Source of the DNA: Diploscapter coronatus
Taxonomy: Eukaryota; Nematoda; Chromadorea; Rhabditida; Rhabditidae
Length of the DNA: 64,000 nt
Direction: 5' to 3'
Assembly: GCA_964036155.1 (NCBI GenBank)
Contig: OZ038422.1
Span: 52,847,201 to 52,911,200, forward strand
A model generated the notes under the pieces. The model saw nothing but the letters and a program-made list of their open reading frames with translations, was not told the origin of the DNA and did no database searches. Positions 20,613-31,295 of this stretch are shown here, in pieces; position 1 is the first letter of the stretch, and every line of letters begins with the position of its first letter. The translations under genes were made by a program, and so were the position numbers.

Positions 20613-23600
20613 TCAATAAGCAAAACTCTGATCGAATTTATCAAGTTTCTCCAGCGTGTCTTCTTCTACCGTCGGCGTGATATGGCTTAGTGCTCGCATC
20701 ATATCTTCCTAAAGGAAGAAATTCAATATTTTACTATAGAAGGACATAAAATGCAGCATCTCTTTTCAATTCTCTTTAGAAATGATTTTCGATTAATTTT
20801 AAAATTTACCATGGTAAGAGGAGGCAGAACGATGTTGTCTTCCGTCAAATCATTATAATTCATCGCCTTAGCCTGCGGATCGCTAGGACTGCACGGAGTC
20901 CACAGGTTGCACTGAGCCTGCAGAGGAGTTTGCTCGATGATCGCCTGGTCCTCGTGCGAATATTTGCTGACCTCGCTAAACGCAAAATATTACAAATTTT
21001 ATTTAATAGCCTATAAATGGTGTTTTTATCCTCTCAATTTTGCTCGATAGAAAATAATTATTATTCATGGAGCAAAGAATCAACCTACTGTGAAATCTCT
21101 GCTCAAATAAACCATGAAATTCGACTTTTAATTATTTCTGAAATTCAGTAAATGCATACATGGCTTCCTCTGACGTAGAACCGTGGTTGTGATTCTTCTT
21201 GTGGCCCAACTTCAAAAACGGCCTCAATTTCGAGAACAGACCCCTCTTTTTGCCAATCTTCTGCTCAACTGGGTTCTTCAGGACAGCTTGCCTATTGTCC
21301 GGCCTCGGCGTCGGATCATTCACTGTCAGCGGCCTACAAAATATCATCTATAAAAGATAATGAAATACGAAATACTAGCCGAAACGGTCGCATTGAGGCT
21401 AGTATCCAATATAAAATTTCAAAAATAGTCCAACCTGAAGTGTGTAGCCCTCTCCAATTTATCAATTGGCTGCGCGAGTGCCTCCTCAACAACCATAGCC
21501 ACATCGTGGCATGAGTAGCCATCGGTTTTTTTTGCTAGTGTCTACAACACATCAACTTGTTGATAAAAATTTACTATTTTCAAAGATTTCCTCTTCTACC
21601 TCTAAATCCTTATCCGTTAATGTATGAGGATTCTGCGTGATGTATATCTTCAACATATTGAGTCGATCCTGCTTTTCGGGCATCGGAACGTGGATGCGCT
21701 TTTGGAATCGTCTGAAAATGCTAACTTCAAATAAATTTAGGGATCTTTCTAAATTTTCTATAGATATACTCATATTTTTTCGACAATATTGCTGTATTTT
21801 TTCGCATGAAGTGAAATTTTATGTGAATTATTATGCGTATGTAAATTTGTGCATATTTTTCACCTCAAAAAAGCTTTATCGAGGACCCAAGGAGTGTTGG
21901 TGGCACCGATCACAACGACACCAGCATCATCGTCATTTTCAACTCCATCCATTTGCTTCAAGAGTTCGTCTTTGATCCGGCGAGTGCTTTCATCCCCGTT
22001 GTCCGACCGGGTAACACACAACGAGTCCACCTCAAATTCAACATTACTTCAGGCTTCTCAAATCCACAAACTTCGTCGATGAAGATTATTGAGGGCTTAT
22101 GATTACGAGCCATCGTGAAGAGCTCCATGATATGTCTAGAAAAGGCTATTAAAAATAGCAGTTTTCTTAGTTTCCTTACTTCTCCGACTGTCCTAACCAC
22201 ATGGACATAATATTAGATGGGGAGATAGAGAAAAACGTTGATTTGGGGACTTCGGTAGCGACTGCCTTTGCGAGGTAAGTTTTGCCCGTGCCGGGTGGGC
22301 CGAACAACAGTATACCCTTAGCCGGCTTGCATTTGCCTAAATATTCCAAAGTTCTTAGAAAGTTTTCAGTTATTTTTTTCAACACGTAATGGTAATAGCA
22401 TTTGAAACCCCACCATGCCAAGATTTGGCTGAGTATTTTTAGAACATTTTTTTAAATTGCTTCTAAATTGGGTCAATCAAGTAACTTATATTTTGATGTT
22501 TGATAGAATAAGAATTAGTAGTAATATGATGATGAAAATTGATCATTTACTATAAAATTTTCAAACTTTCCAGAAATGACCTGTGAATAGTTTGGGGAAT
22601 CTGATAGGCATTATGATGCTCCTGCGCAATAACGCCTTGGTTTTGTCAAGTCCGGCTATGTCACCCCACTTGACATTCGGCCTACTCATTAAAATCGCAC
22701 TGGACAATGGATTCTTAAATATAAAAACTTCCAATGGGTTTAAAAAATGGCTAAAATCTTTGTATTTTTATTACATTCATCATGCAAAACCCACCTGCTG
22801 TCCAGATGGAATTGTCAAAAAAAACTTCACTAATAAAATTCCAGCTTCTTCACTAATCAACTTAATAAGGCTTTCAAAAGTTTTTATAGAGCTCAAAAAT
22901 AGAATTGTATTCGCTAGTCTTCTTGATCTCATTAAATCAATCCTCTTTTTCGCTGTTTTTTCAATTTAGTTTAAAATAAAACTTCTCTAGCAGCTCTCCC
23001 TCCATTAGCGAGTTGAGGAACGGACTGAGAATTAGTAGATGTTGTAGGCTGAAAAGAAATCTATTATAATACTTTATCAGTTCGTATCGTATGCTTAAAA
23101 TAGCCTTTATAAGAGGTGGAACAAAAAATTACGGTACGACATTTTTGTCATAGTGATAATGAGAGAAAGAATGATCACATTTAATTTTATGATAAAATCC
23201 TCATAATCTTTCTGAAGTTGAAGCCGCTCCTTTTGAAAGTCTTCGCGAAGCTGAGTTTGCCGCTCCTGAAGTGACATCTATGGATCGATAACAAGTCTTA
23301 TTTTGCGCCATTAATCGATACCTTACAAGTCTGACACGACTTCATGCAATAATTATGCAGCTTAAGCTGTGCCGTCTGATAATCCTGCCGCAGTTGAAGG
23401 CACTCACTCTGAAATCATTTATGATCGATATAATAAGTCTATTTTTGTTGTTTATTTTATTTTATTTTTATGCAGATGCAAAAGGTATACTTCTAAAAAA
23501 ACGATTATCTAAGATTTTATAATAGTCACTCTGAGTTCAGCTGCTTCCTTGGTCACCACCTGAAATTGCTGCGTAATCTGATTCAGCGTGTCCAAGCACA

Positions 23601-23823
23601 AATCCTACAATTTTTGTTAAATAAATAAATTCGCGAATAAATTTACTTTGTCTTCCTTCATCACCTCGATTACTTTATTCGTGCGTTTGATGAACACAAC
23701 AGTACTCCCGATCAATCCTATCACCAAATAGAGGGGATTGATTTTTCGTAGATTTTGTGAAAAGCATTCGTAAGCATTTCCAATGAGGAAAGTCACAAGT
23801 TGCAGATTTTCTTTGATAGACAT
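20613..23823 (-). CDS. VPS4-type AAA ATPase with N-terminal membrane segment and coiled coil, about 515 aa
   Basis: Exons: 23647-23823, 23530-23604, 23322-23408, 23179-23277, 22983-23048, 22581-22713, 22180-22336, 22072-22135, 21864-22030, 21600-21711, 21435-21541, 21160-21333, 20810-20975, 20613-20708. An extra in-frame exon at about 22790-22950 is possible. VPS4 disassembles ESCRT-III filaments. VPS4 hallmarks: [14 protein letters not shown], Walker [21 protein letters not shown], Walker [32 protein letters not shown] with arginine fingers, [19 protein letters not shown], and the C-terminal [11 protein letters not shown]...[15 protein letters not shown]. The N-terminus is not a recognisable MIT domain. 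It has a hydrophobic stretch [17 protein letters not shown] (about 30-46), then about 110 residues of coiled coil. A basic insert (about 55 aa) precedes the C-terminal helix. A 41-bp intron splits Walker B at FIDE|VDSLC; without it the gene looks broken. Confidence 0.83.
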
Positions 23824-24222
23824 TTCTAAAGAAAAATCGATTGAAAAATAACATGTTTTTGAAAATCAAACGGTTTCTATAGCAGAAACTTAAAATTCAA
23901 TTTTTTATATGACTTAAACGAGTAAGAGATTAGAAATGGATTTGGAAATTTGAACAGATAAATTGATCTATAAGAAGCCAATTTCATCATATAAATCAGA
24001 ACGACAAATCAGTTATTGATTGACGATAAATTCGAAAAGCTGCGAAATGTCATTTTTGTGAGTTGAGGAGAAAGAAGAGCAGAGGAGAGGGGCGATCGAG
24101 ACAAAGATATACAGTTACAGTTGGATAGCAAAAACATAGTAAAAATCGTCTCTGTCTCATCATTGCGCGATAAATCGTCTAAAGACAGCCGAATATGAAA
24201 AAAAAACTTCAGCATAACCAAA

Positions 24223-24293
24223 GCCCGTACTAAAGCTCTACTTAGTTCACATAAAATTCGCTTCTACTTTTAGAGGACTTTAGTACGAGCCCT
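24223..24293. repeat. About 70 bp inverted-repeat element (MITE-like)
   Basis: GCCCGTACTAAAG at the left end pairs with CTTTAGTACGAGCCC at the right end. The GGGC-type ends recall those of the elements at 2185 and 4242. Confidence 0.55.
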
Positions 24294-24654
24294 GCAGGCA
24301 ACCATGTTCTACATGCCCAGTTGGCTGAAAATTTGTTTAAAAATTACTATTTTCATGCTAAATAATGCCATTTTGGTATTCAAATAAGTGACTGAATAAT
24401 AACTCAATTTTTACAAGTAACGTGAAAAAGTGAATGGACGAGTTTTTTTTTATAGTGCTACTTATAATATATTATAATTTTATCATTATTAAATCGTTTA
24501 TACTAAAATGAATCATTTATGACCATTTATGCAAGAACCTCCAAGACTTTTGAGCGGCACTGTAAATTATCGATAATACCAAGTATTACCATTTCTAATC
24601 CTAATCGTTTGATCTTCACTTGTTTTGTTTACTTTCACGACGCCATTCTTCAAG

Positions 24655-24910
24655 TCAAATTTCACGAAGTATGTTCTTGCAGAGCCTTTGAGAAAATTTC
24701 ATATCTATATGGTTTGTTAGGCTTAGATTCGTGTAATCTATGGGAAGACGTTTGTCAGAAACCACATGCGGGAGCATTGGTAGCATCGAAAGCTGGTGTA
24801 GATTCTTATGATTTCGATTATTGAAGCCGGACCAGTATGTTGAATTAACTGCGAAACCAGACAGAAATACCATTCCAACATAAACGATACAAATAATCAT
24901 GGAAAGCTTT
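24655..24910 (-). CDS. Possible exon with a signal-anchor segment, partial
   Basis: An open stretch of about 80 residues begins with a hydrophobic segment, MIICIVYVGMVFLSGFAV, followed by a hydrophilic part containing an N-x-S/T site (NSTYWSGF) and LHQLSMLPMLPHVV. A short exon upstream (to about 24957) could join by a GT-AG intron. The layout resembles the start of a type II Golgi membrane protein, but no catalytic domain follows, so it may be a gene remnant. The rest of 23830-25390 shows nothing else. Confidence 0.3.
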
Positions 24911-25398
24911 AAAATTCTCAAATTAATGTGTCTTACTTCTCTATAAGGATAGCGCAAGTATGAGCTGTAGAAGCTGACTCAAAGTATTCCTTTGAATATG
25001 TTTCGTGAAGTTGACAAACTTCAAATCTTCAAATTGAATTTAGAGTTTTTGATACTAGTTTTAAGTTTTTTTTTTTTAATTCCAGATAGAATTTCGTTCC
25101 GTTACGAAAAATGTTAATTTTCATTCCGTGACATCCTTGAGTAAGAGTGTGATAACTTGAATGAGTAAGGCAAAGCAATAGGTCATTAAAATTGCGAAAT
25201 TCAACATTGGTAGTTTCGAAAAAAAAAAACTCTTAATATTCATAAATACAAAGAATCAAAGAAAATTTTCTCTGCATTTGCCTTTGTCTGTCACATCTGG
25301 CTCCATTGTCTCTAACAATTGTTTTTCTAACAAATCCCCTGTAGTTTCATAATTCAACGAACATCTCTTTAAACCCCTAATGGCTATAATACACTATA

Positions 25399-25565
25399 CT
25401 AGCCTTCGCCCGGCCGCTTCGCGGCCGGGCTTGTCTAGGACTTTTGCTCCGCAAAAGTGCAAAACAATACTAAACCCAACCAAAAACTAACTCTCACACT
25501 ATCAAAATTTTCAATTTCATAGCTCTCCCCTCTTGAAAATCTATCAAACTAAAACTAAAATAGCG
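25399..25565 (-). mobile_element. Helitron 3' end with intact terminal hairpin
   Basis: On the minus strand a perfect GC hairpin (GCCCGGCCGC, loop GAA, and its complement) is followed after five bases by CTAG and host T. This is the canonical Helitron 3' terminus and target. The adjoining 150 bp match the copy ending at 1638, so both belong to one non-autonomous family. The 5' end was not found before the next gene at 25841. Confidence 0.7.
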
Positions 25566-25840
25566 ATTTTCTTTACTTGTATAATATTCTATTTTGCATT
25601 TCACTAATTTATATCAGATTCGAGAGTCAAAATTACAAATTACCTGCTCATTAACTTGCCTCGCTTATAATCCCTTCATGTTTTACATATTCAAAATTTG
25701 CATTATACCTTCTATTTCATAAAACATTGCAGAAATTATCATGTTCAAACTATTAAAAAAATTCAACAAAGGGGTTTATTCTAACGGAATAGAGGGAAAA
25801 ATCAACATTTTAGAAAGATAACAAAAGTACTGAATGTATT

Positions 25841-27269
25841 CTAACTGATGAAGACACTCCTGCGCCTTTTGGGGGCAATTACTTCAGCCGGATACTCGAC
25901 ATGAGTGTACTCGTTCTTCTCGTCGATCGGCATCAATTTGAAGTCATCCTCTTCCAATTCGATAATCTGCTCGAGGCGATGTGCACGAATGGAAATATGA
26001 TTTCCTGAATATTATAATGTTAGAATTAATTGGCCCCTAAAATAAATCATAAATAAATGAAGATAATTTTCCTCATTATCAGTAACGAATAAGCTTTTTT
26101 TAGTTAAAGGAATATAAATTCGAAGATCTCACCATTTCTCATCGTTTCCATGAATGCAAGGATTATCTCGTTATTGACTGCGATTTCCATGTAGTCGTCA
26201 ATGTCCTCGGCCTCAGAAGCAGCGTAAGAAAGAAAGACGGAGCAGCATCGCATTGAATCGTCACACGCATCGAAACGAAGGAAATCGACCTAAATAAGGA
26301 AAATCCACTTTAGTTGAAAATGAGAATAAAAATACCATTTGTCCGTCTTCGCGTCCCGAAGGTAGCTGAACAGAAATGGGGGCCGTCTGGACTCGCGCAC
26401 GAATAACTGAAACAAACTCGTGAGTGATAGTGAATGACATCACAAATAGCAATTACAATTATCGAAATTATATAAAATAAACATACTTAAATTTGCCATA
26501 TCAGGCTGCAGGTTTCCGATCGACGTGTAGTATGGCGGATATCTTGTCAGAATGTCCAATGATGAAGGCGGCCAATCCAACATCGAGTTGCCTTCTTCGA
26601 GCACGATGACTTCCGAACGGTCCGTGAATGCAGTGACGAAATCGAGAATACTGAATTTAACAATTTCATATGAAAATTAGCCAAAATTTGAGCAGATAAA
26701 AAGTAGAACTCATAGATATCAGAGATGAAAGAGAGGCCACTGCGCAATGCGCATAAAATTTTTTGTGCGTATTGGTTACTCTGCATGGATTCTCATTGTA
26801 TGGATTCCTAATAGTTACTTACACGCCATGAAAGCATTTGAACTTGGCTACGGAAGCAGTATATTCAACGCGCACGTTTAGGATCCTGACAACCTGAATT
26901 TTATATCCTTTCAATTACTCAATATTTTCTAAAAGAAACATTTTAAAATTTTACCGATTCAATTTTCCGATTCTTGAGGTGATGGTACTGATTCCTCCAG
27001 AGGTTCAGAATGAAAACATCTTCGTTCGTTCCCATGATGAAAACTCTAGTTAGTTCGGATCCACGTCCGACCACTTCGGGGGCGATACGCCCAGCTATCC
27101 GCCCAGTGATTGCTCTAAAATTTCAGAAATAATGATCAAAAAATTTTATAAAGGGAATTTAAAAAAAAAAAATGAAACGAACTGACCTAGCATAGACAGC
27201 ACGATCCGACGTGGGCCCTAGAGCCACCAATTGCGCCTTCGACGTCCATTGAACACGATTTTGAGCCAT
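25841..27269 (-). CDS. Uncharacterised 289 aa protein, possible tandem OB-folds
   Basis: Seven exons join in frame: 27187-27269, 26955-27114, 26823-26893, 26487-26650, 26336-26406, 26133-26289 and 25841-26004. The ATG follows a TTTCAG acceptor by three bases, so the message is probably trans-spliced. There is no signal peptide or membrane segment. Residues about 25-105 (VYARAITGRIAGRI, LTRVFIMGTNEDVFILNLW, then VVRILNVRVEYTASVAKF) alternate hydrophobic residues like a five-strand OB-fold. Residues about 160-240 (NLIIRARVQTAPISVQL, QMVDFLRFDACDDSMRCCSV) give a weaker second case. If right, a single-strand nucleic-acid binder is possible. That is inference from strand pattern, with no catalytic motif seen. 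The C-terminus is acidic, then ends APKRRRSVFIS, with a basic cluster. Sound splice sites and the open frame argue for a functional gene. Confidence 0.65.
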
Positions 27270-27916
27270 ATGACTGAAATTTTTATAATAAAAGACGTTA
27301 AAAAGACTTAAATTTCGATAATTCAAACAGATTATTATACAAACGACGCGTAAAGGCAGAACGATCAACCCTTTGATCAAATGTCAGTTTTTGTGAATTG
27401 TATACCTGAGCGAAATGACGGAGAATAGCTAATGGATGCGTGGAGGAACAGCGCCAACAGCCAGAGGACAGCAGGAGACGGTCAGAGGGAGGCGGAAGGC
27501 AGGAAAGCAGGAAGGAGAAGAGTCGGAGGGGCGGCGGAGCGGCAGAGGTGAGGACAGACGAAGAGAGTTCAAGTCAACTCATTAAAGTTTTCGTTCATAT
27601 TTATTCCCATTTCATCATTTCAATCTGTTTTCAATCCATAGCTACTCTCATAATTCCTGAGACCTTTAATAAGGAGATACTTAGGCAAAAACACTGGAAC
27701 GAACAAATTACGTCCACTTTTGCATCTTGCATTGTGCGGTTCAGATGAAACGCACTTTCAAAGTAGTCCAGTGGGAAATGAAAAGAAGAGAGAAACAGAA
27801 ATGCAATCAATTCATCGACTCATCTACAATTCATCAATTCACCAATTCATTAATTCATTTCAAATTTTTTATTTTTAGACTTTCGAGTTATTTTCTGTTT
27901 AGTTCCTTTATCTGCT
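27270..27916. other. Spacer between the orphan gene and the Helitron, with a purine-rich block
   Basis: 27435-27560 is a strongly purine-rich, AGG/GGA-rich stretch on the plus strand. 27820-27860 holds a short tandem repeat of AATTCATCAATTCACC type. No Helitron 3' hairpin with CTRR was seen between the helicase stop and the next gene, so the end of the element is not located. Confidence 0.4.
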
Positions 27917-30900
27917 CTATAGTTCTTGCGACCTCTGGCTCTGAGTCTCTTCTCGCGTTGTCTGACTAACATTCTGCGAAGTTTGATTCTGATTATCGTC
28001 TGTCAAAAGAACTTCTTTCCACACAATATTCTTGACTTTCCCTTCCTTCTCTTCACTCGTCTTCACTTTCAAGTATTCCCAGGCTCGGACTCGACTAAAA
28101 GCCACGTAAGCCATCCCATGGCTGAAAACACTTTCTTCCAGATCCAACCCAGCGAAATCTATCGTCTGTCCCTGAGATTTGTTGATAGTCATTGCATAGC
28201 ACAATGTTACTGGGAACTGTCTCCGATGCAATGTAAATGGCAGATTTCCTTTTCCACTTGTCAATGTTATTCTCGGAATCAATACCCTCTGTCCAGTTCT
28301 TTCTCCAGTGATAAACTCGCATTCTAGTAGATGTTGATGCATAACTTTGATTCGCAGTCTAGTTCCATTGCAAAGCCCAGCCGACGGATTCAAATTTCGC
28401 TTGAGGATCACTGGACTGTTCACTTTCAATTTTAACTCATGAGGAGGCAATCCTGACTCATTATAGCTATGCAAAAACTCTGAAGGATAATTGATCACTG
28501 TGTTCGGTTCATTGCTATCGACCGTGTCAACGCTAAGATAAATCTTCTCCTCTTCATCTCCAATCAATTCTAGAACTCGAGCACTCAATTCGTGTACTCG
28601 TTCATTTGTCGTTGTCAGAATGACTCGTCTCGATAGCAGATCAAAGTCCTTGTTCGCAATGCACTCTCCAAACACCTCTTCTACCAAGTCTCTTCTCGAA
28701 ACCACCGCATCTGGAATCTTGATGTATCCGTCTTTATCTGCCGGAATCTTTCCATTCCCCATGTTCAAAAGCCATTGTGCAAAGTTCTCTCTAACTGGTT
28801 TATTCGTTCTACTTTCTTCGTCATCTTGAACCACTCTTTTGTTTTCTGCCAAACGGAACACTTTGAAGTTTTCCCACAAATTCGACCTCACAACTGACAA
28901 TGCAATCAACTCGTTTCGTCCTGCTTTCTTCTCAACCGGCAAAATCTGTCTGAAGTCTCCCCCGATGATGAAAATCTTCCCTCCAAACGGCAAATCAATC
29001 TCTGTCAACTCTCTCAGTTTCCTGTCGATTAGTTCAATGGCATATTTCGGGACCATCGAAATCTCATCAACGATGAAGACCTGCGTCTCGATCAATTCCT
29101 TCCCTGTCTGACTGTTTGGCTTTGCATTGCTGCTGGATGTTGAGTCCATTTCAAACGGCAATCCGAACGTTTTGTGCATCGTACGTCCATCTGGCATTAA
29201 GTTTCCTGCAATTCCCATCCAAGCTGACGTTTTATACTTGATTTCCATTCCTCTCATCAAATAGCATAATGTTCTGTATGTGTACGTCTTTCCACAACCT
29301 CCGGGACCATCGATGAAAATGCAGCCATTTGTCAGTGTTCCATTTTTCAGTTCTTCTATTTTCTTCAGTACAAATGAGACGACTCGCTCTTGCGCTGGAT
29401 ACATGTCCCGTCTCATTGCGTTCCCTCTTGCCATTTCCTCGACTGGATCCCAAGGCTTTTCATTCTCGAACTCCGTCATGTTCGGCTTGTCAAATCCATA
29501 GTTTGTAAGACTGTCACCTGCATTATCCAGCATCTTTTCGATCTCGACTAAAGCTCTTCTTTCCGCTCTTTCAACCGCGTCATTTCTGCTGAAGTCCTCT
29601 GCAAAATCCTCTTTGAATCTGTCCCAAATTGCTCTGACATCTACATTTTCTCCATGCGTGATCACTGCTACGAACAGTTCCCTCAATTGAAATGGAGTCG
29701 CGTAGTCCTTCGCCTCATCGAAGTATGCCTCCCACTGAACATTGCCATCCAATAGTCCCATCGCTCTGCATGCGTTTTGGAAAGTCTCTTTCGGCTCTGT
29801 GTCCCCATCGAAATCTTCAGTCGTTAGTAGATCTTCCCAGCTCTGCACTCCCTTCTTATGCAACAACAACATCCTCAAGTAGAACAGCTCTCCCTGCTTC
29901 GGATGAATCGCGTACATCCTTCCAAGACATGGCTTATTTACCATTCCTGTTATTCCTCCTTTCCTGTCCCAGATCATTCCATGTACGCCCTTCTTGTAGG
30001 TGTACTTCTCCGGTATCTCGTAATAGTACAGCGTTCTAGCTTCTGGCACTCGGGCGTTCAACTCAAACCAAGCAGTCAATGTTGTGTTCCTTAATTCTGC
30101 ATCGCTCAACCTCTGTCTGATATTATCGTTTTCCGCCTTGATTACCTTCTGATTTTTCCGTATGAAGTCCAGCCTATCTTGCTCGATCTTTACGTAAGCG
30201 TCAACCAGGTACTGTTGGTACAACTTACCTCCCATTCTTATCGGACTGAAGTCGTTGATTATACTTGGATTCTCTTCCCACTCGAATTCTGACAGGAAAT
30301 TCGAACTTGGATCTTCGTTTTCGATCAAAACAGAAGGTCTTCGAATCGAAATCATATGTCGGTAATACTGCGCAAAGGTGACTTTTCTATTGTTTATTGT
30401 TCTCATATTCACGAAGCAGCCTCCTCTTCCTGTAGGGAAATACAACGGATAAAGCATCGATTCAGCTCGCTTTTCGAATTTAGAAATTTTTCGCAACTGT
30501 CTGCCCCTTTGGTGGATCGCTAATCCTTCTGCCACCGGCATATTTTCTCCGTCCAGTACAAAAACTGCTGCGACTTCATTTGACCGTGGAACATTGTATC
30601 TTCTTCTATCGATATTCTTTGCATTGATATCAAACAGTAATTTCAGCTGCGGCGGCTCGATTCCTTTCTGTTCTGCCTCCCTTTCCACTTCCTTCTCGAC
30701 TTCCCTCATGCACTTGAAACTCTGAATGTAGGGATTCACTGGGCCCAAAATACCATCTATTTTATTCATCAAATCTCGACTGCAATTTGCATTCGCCTTG
30801 ACACTCATTCGGAAATCCAACGCTTCTGCCGAATCTATGAAAAACAGCTGAGCATATTCTGGCTTCTCGTTCGGGTCCGGATGTGCAGCCAAGTTCACCG

Positions 30901-31261
30901 TGTGATAAATTTGCCCCTGGATTTTATAACAAAATGGCATGACACTCTGAATCTGACTCTGCGCTTTCATGCTGGCGAATGCAAATGAGCTATTATAATT
31001 TCTAATGTTCTCTTTGAAGTTCTTTGAAAACTGCGCATCATTCCTCGTTAGCAACTTGTACAGATCAACCGGATAGTTTTCGAACGTGCACTCAAATTCC
31101 AATTCTCCCTTTCTGCAACACTTCGTGAAGACTCCAGTAGCCGTATTTGAAACTTTTTCTCTCGTGAAATACATCGCTTTACAGTATCTACAAACCAAAT
31201 CGAGATTTCCGACGTCAAGGCACTGAATATAATCCTCATGTTCCGGGATTTCTCTAGCCAA
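27917..31261 (-). CDS. Helitron protein with intact PIF1 helicase but no HUH nuclease core, 1114 codons open
   Basis: One uninterrupted frame. Positions count from 31261, which is an in-frame TTG; no ATG lies upstream in this frame. Residues 20-60 hold a Cys-rich motif (CRYCKAMYF, FTKCCRKGE). Residues 255-375 are Helitron_like_N (ESMLYPLYFPTGRGG, VTFAQYYRHM, YQQYLVDAYVKIEQDRLDFI). Normally about 300-500 residues of Rep follow, with HxH and YxxxY. Here IRKNQKVIKAE (about 370) is followed within 20 residues by LTAWFELNARVPEA (about 395), which belongs after the Rep domain. The helicase is complete: GPGGCGKT (652-659), VDEISM (about 731), IIGGDFRQILPV (about 767), INKSQGQTIDFAGLDLEESV and YVAFSRVRAWEYL. 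Loss of the nuclease with the frame kept open means either a deletion derivative mobilised in trans or a helicase retained for another use. Confidence 0.85.
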   Translation of the reverse strand: MAREIPEHEDYIQCLDVGNLDLVCRYCKAMYFTREKVSNTATGVFTKCCRKGELEFECTFENYPVDLYKLLTRNDAQFSKNFKENIRNYNSSFAFASMKAQSQIQSVMPFCYKIQGQIYHTVNLAAHPDPNEKPEYAQLFFIDSAEALDFRMSVKANANCSRDLMNKIDGILGPVNPYIQSFKCMREVEKEVEREAEQKGIEPPQLKLLFDINAKNIDRRRYNVPRSNEVAAVFVLDGENMPVAEGLAIHQRGRQLRKISKFEKRAESMLYPLYFPTGRGGCFVNMRTINNRKVTFAQYYRHMISIRRPSVLIENEDPSSNFLSEFEWEENPSIINDFSPIRMGGKLYQQYLVDAYVKIEQDRLDFIRKNQKVIKAENDNIRQRLSDAELRNTTLTAWFELNARVPEARTLYYYEIPEKYTYKKGVHGMIWDRKGGITGMVNKPCLGRMYAIHPKQGELFYLRMLLLHKKGVQSWEDLLTTEDFDGDTEPKETFQNACRAMGLLDGNVQWEAYFDEAKDYATPFQLRELFVAVITHGENVDVRAIWDRFKEDFAEDFSRNDAVERAERRALVEIEKMLDNAGDSLTNYGFDKPNMTEFENEKPWDPVEEMARGNAMRRDMYPAQERVVSFVLKKIEELKNGTLTNGCIFIDGPGGCGKTYTYRTLCYLMRGMEIKYKTSAWMGIAGNLMPDGRTMHKTFGLPFEMDSTSSSNAKPNSQTGKELIETQVFIVDEISMVPKYAIELIDRKLRELTEIDLPFGGKIFIIGGDFRQILPVEKKAGRNELIALSVVRSNLWENFKVFRLAENKRVVQDDEESRTNKPVRENFAQWLLNMGNGKIPADKDGYIKIPDAVVSRRDLVEEVFGECIANKDFDLLSRRVILTTTNERVHELSARVLELIGDEEEKIYLSVDTVDSNEPNTVINYPSEFLHSYNESGLPPHELKLKVNSPVILKRNLNPSAGLCNGTRLRIKVMHQHLLECEFITGERTGQRVLIPRITLTSGKGNLPFTLHRRQFPVTLCYAMTINKSQGQTIDFAGLDLEESVFSHGMAYVAFSRVRAWEYLKVKTSEEKEGKVKNIVWKEVLLTDDNQNQTSQNVSQTTREETQSQRSQEL

Positions 31262-31295
31262 ATTTCTCGTTTCATTCAGCCTCCTTCTTCTCGTA

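Noticed and set aside
21958..22200. VPS4-like gene as a pseudogene because Walker B appeared frameshifted
   Set aside because: A 41 bp GT-AG intron restores FIDE-VDSLC and all downstream exons stay in phase to the stop.
20613..23823. Assignment to Msp1/ATAD1 because of the N-terminal membrane segment
   Set aside because: The AAA core motifs ([23 protein letters not shown]) and the C-terminal helix are of VPS4 type.
25399..31261. One autonomous Helitron running from the helicase to the CTAG end at 25399
   Set aside because: An intact, spliced, unrelated gene (25841-27269) lies between, and the 3' end family has its own short non-autonomous copies.
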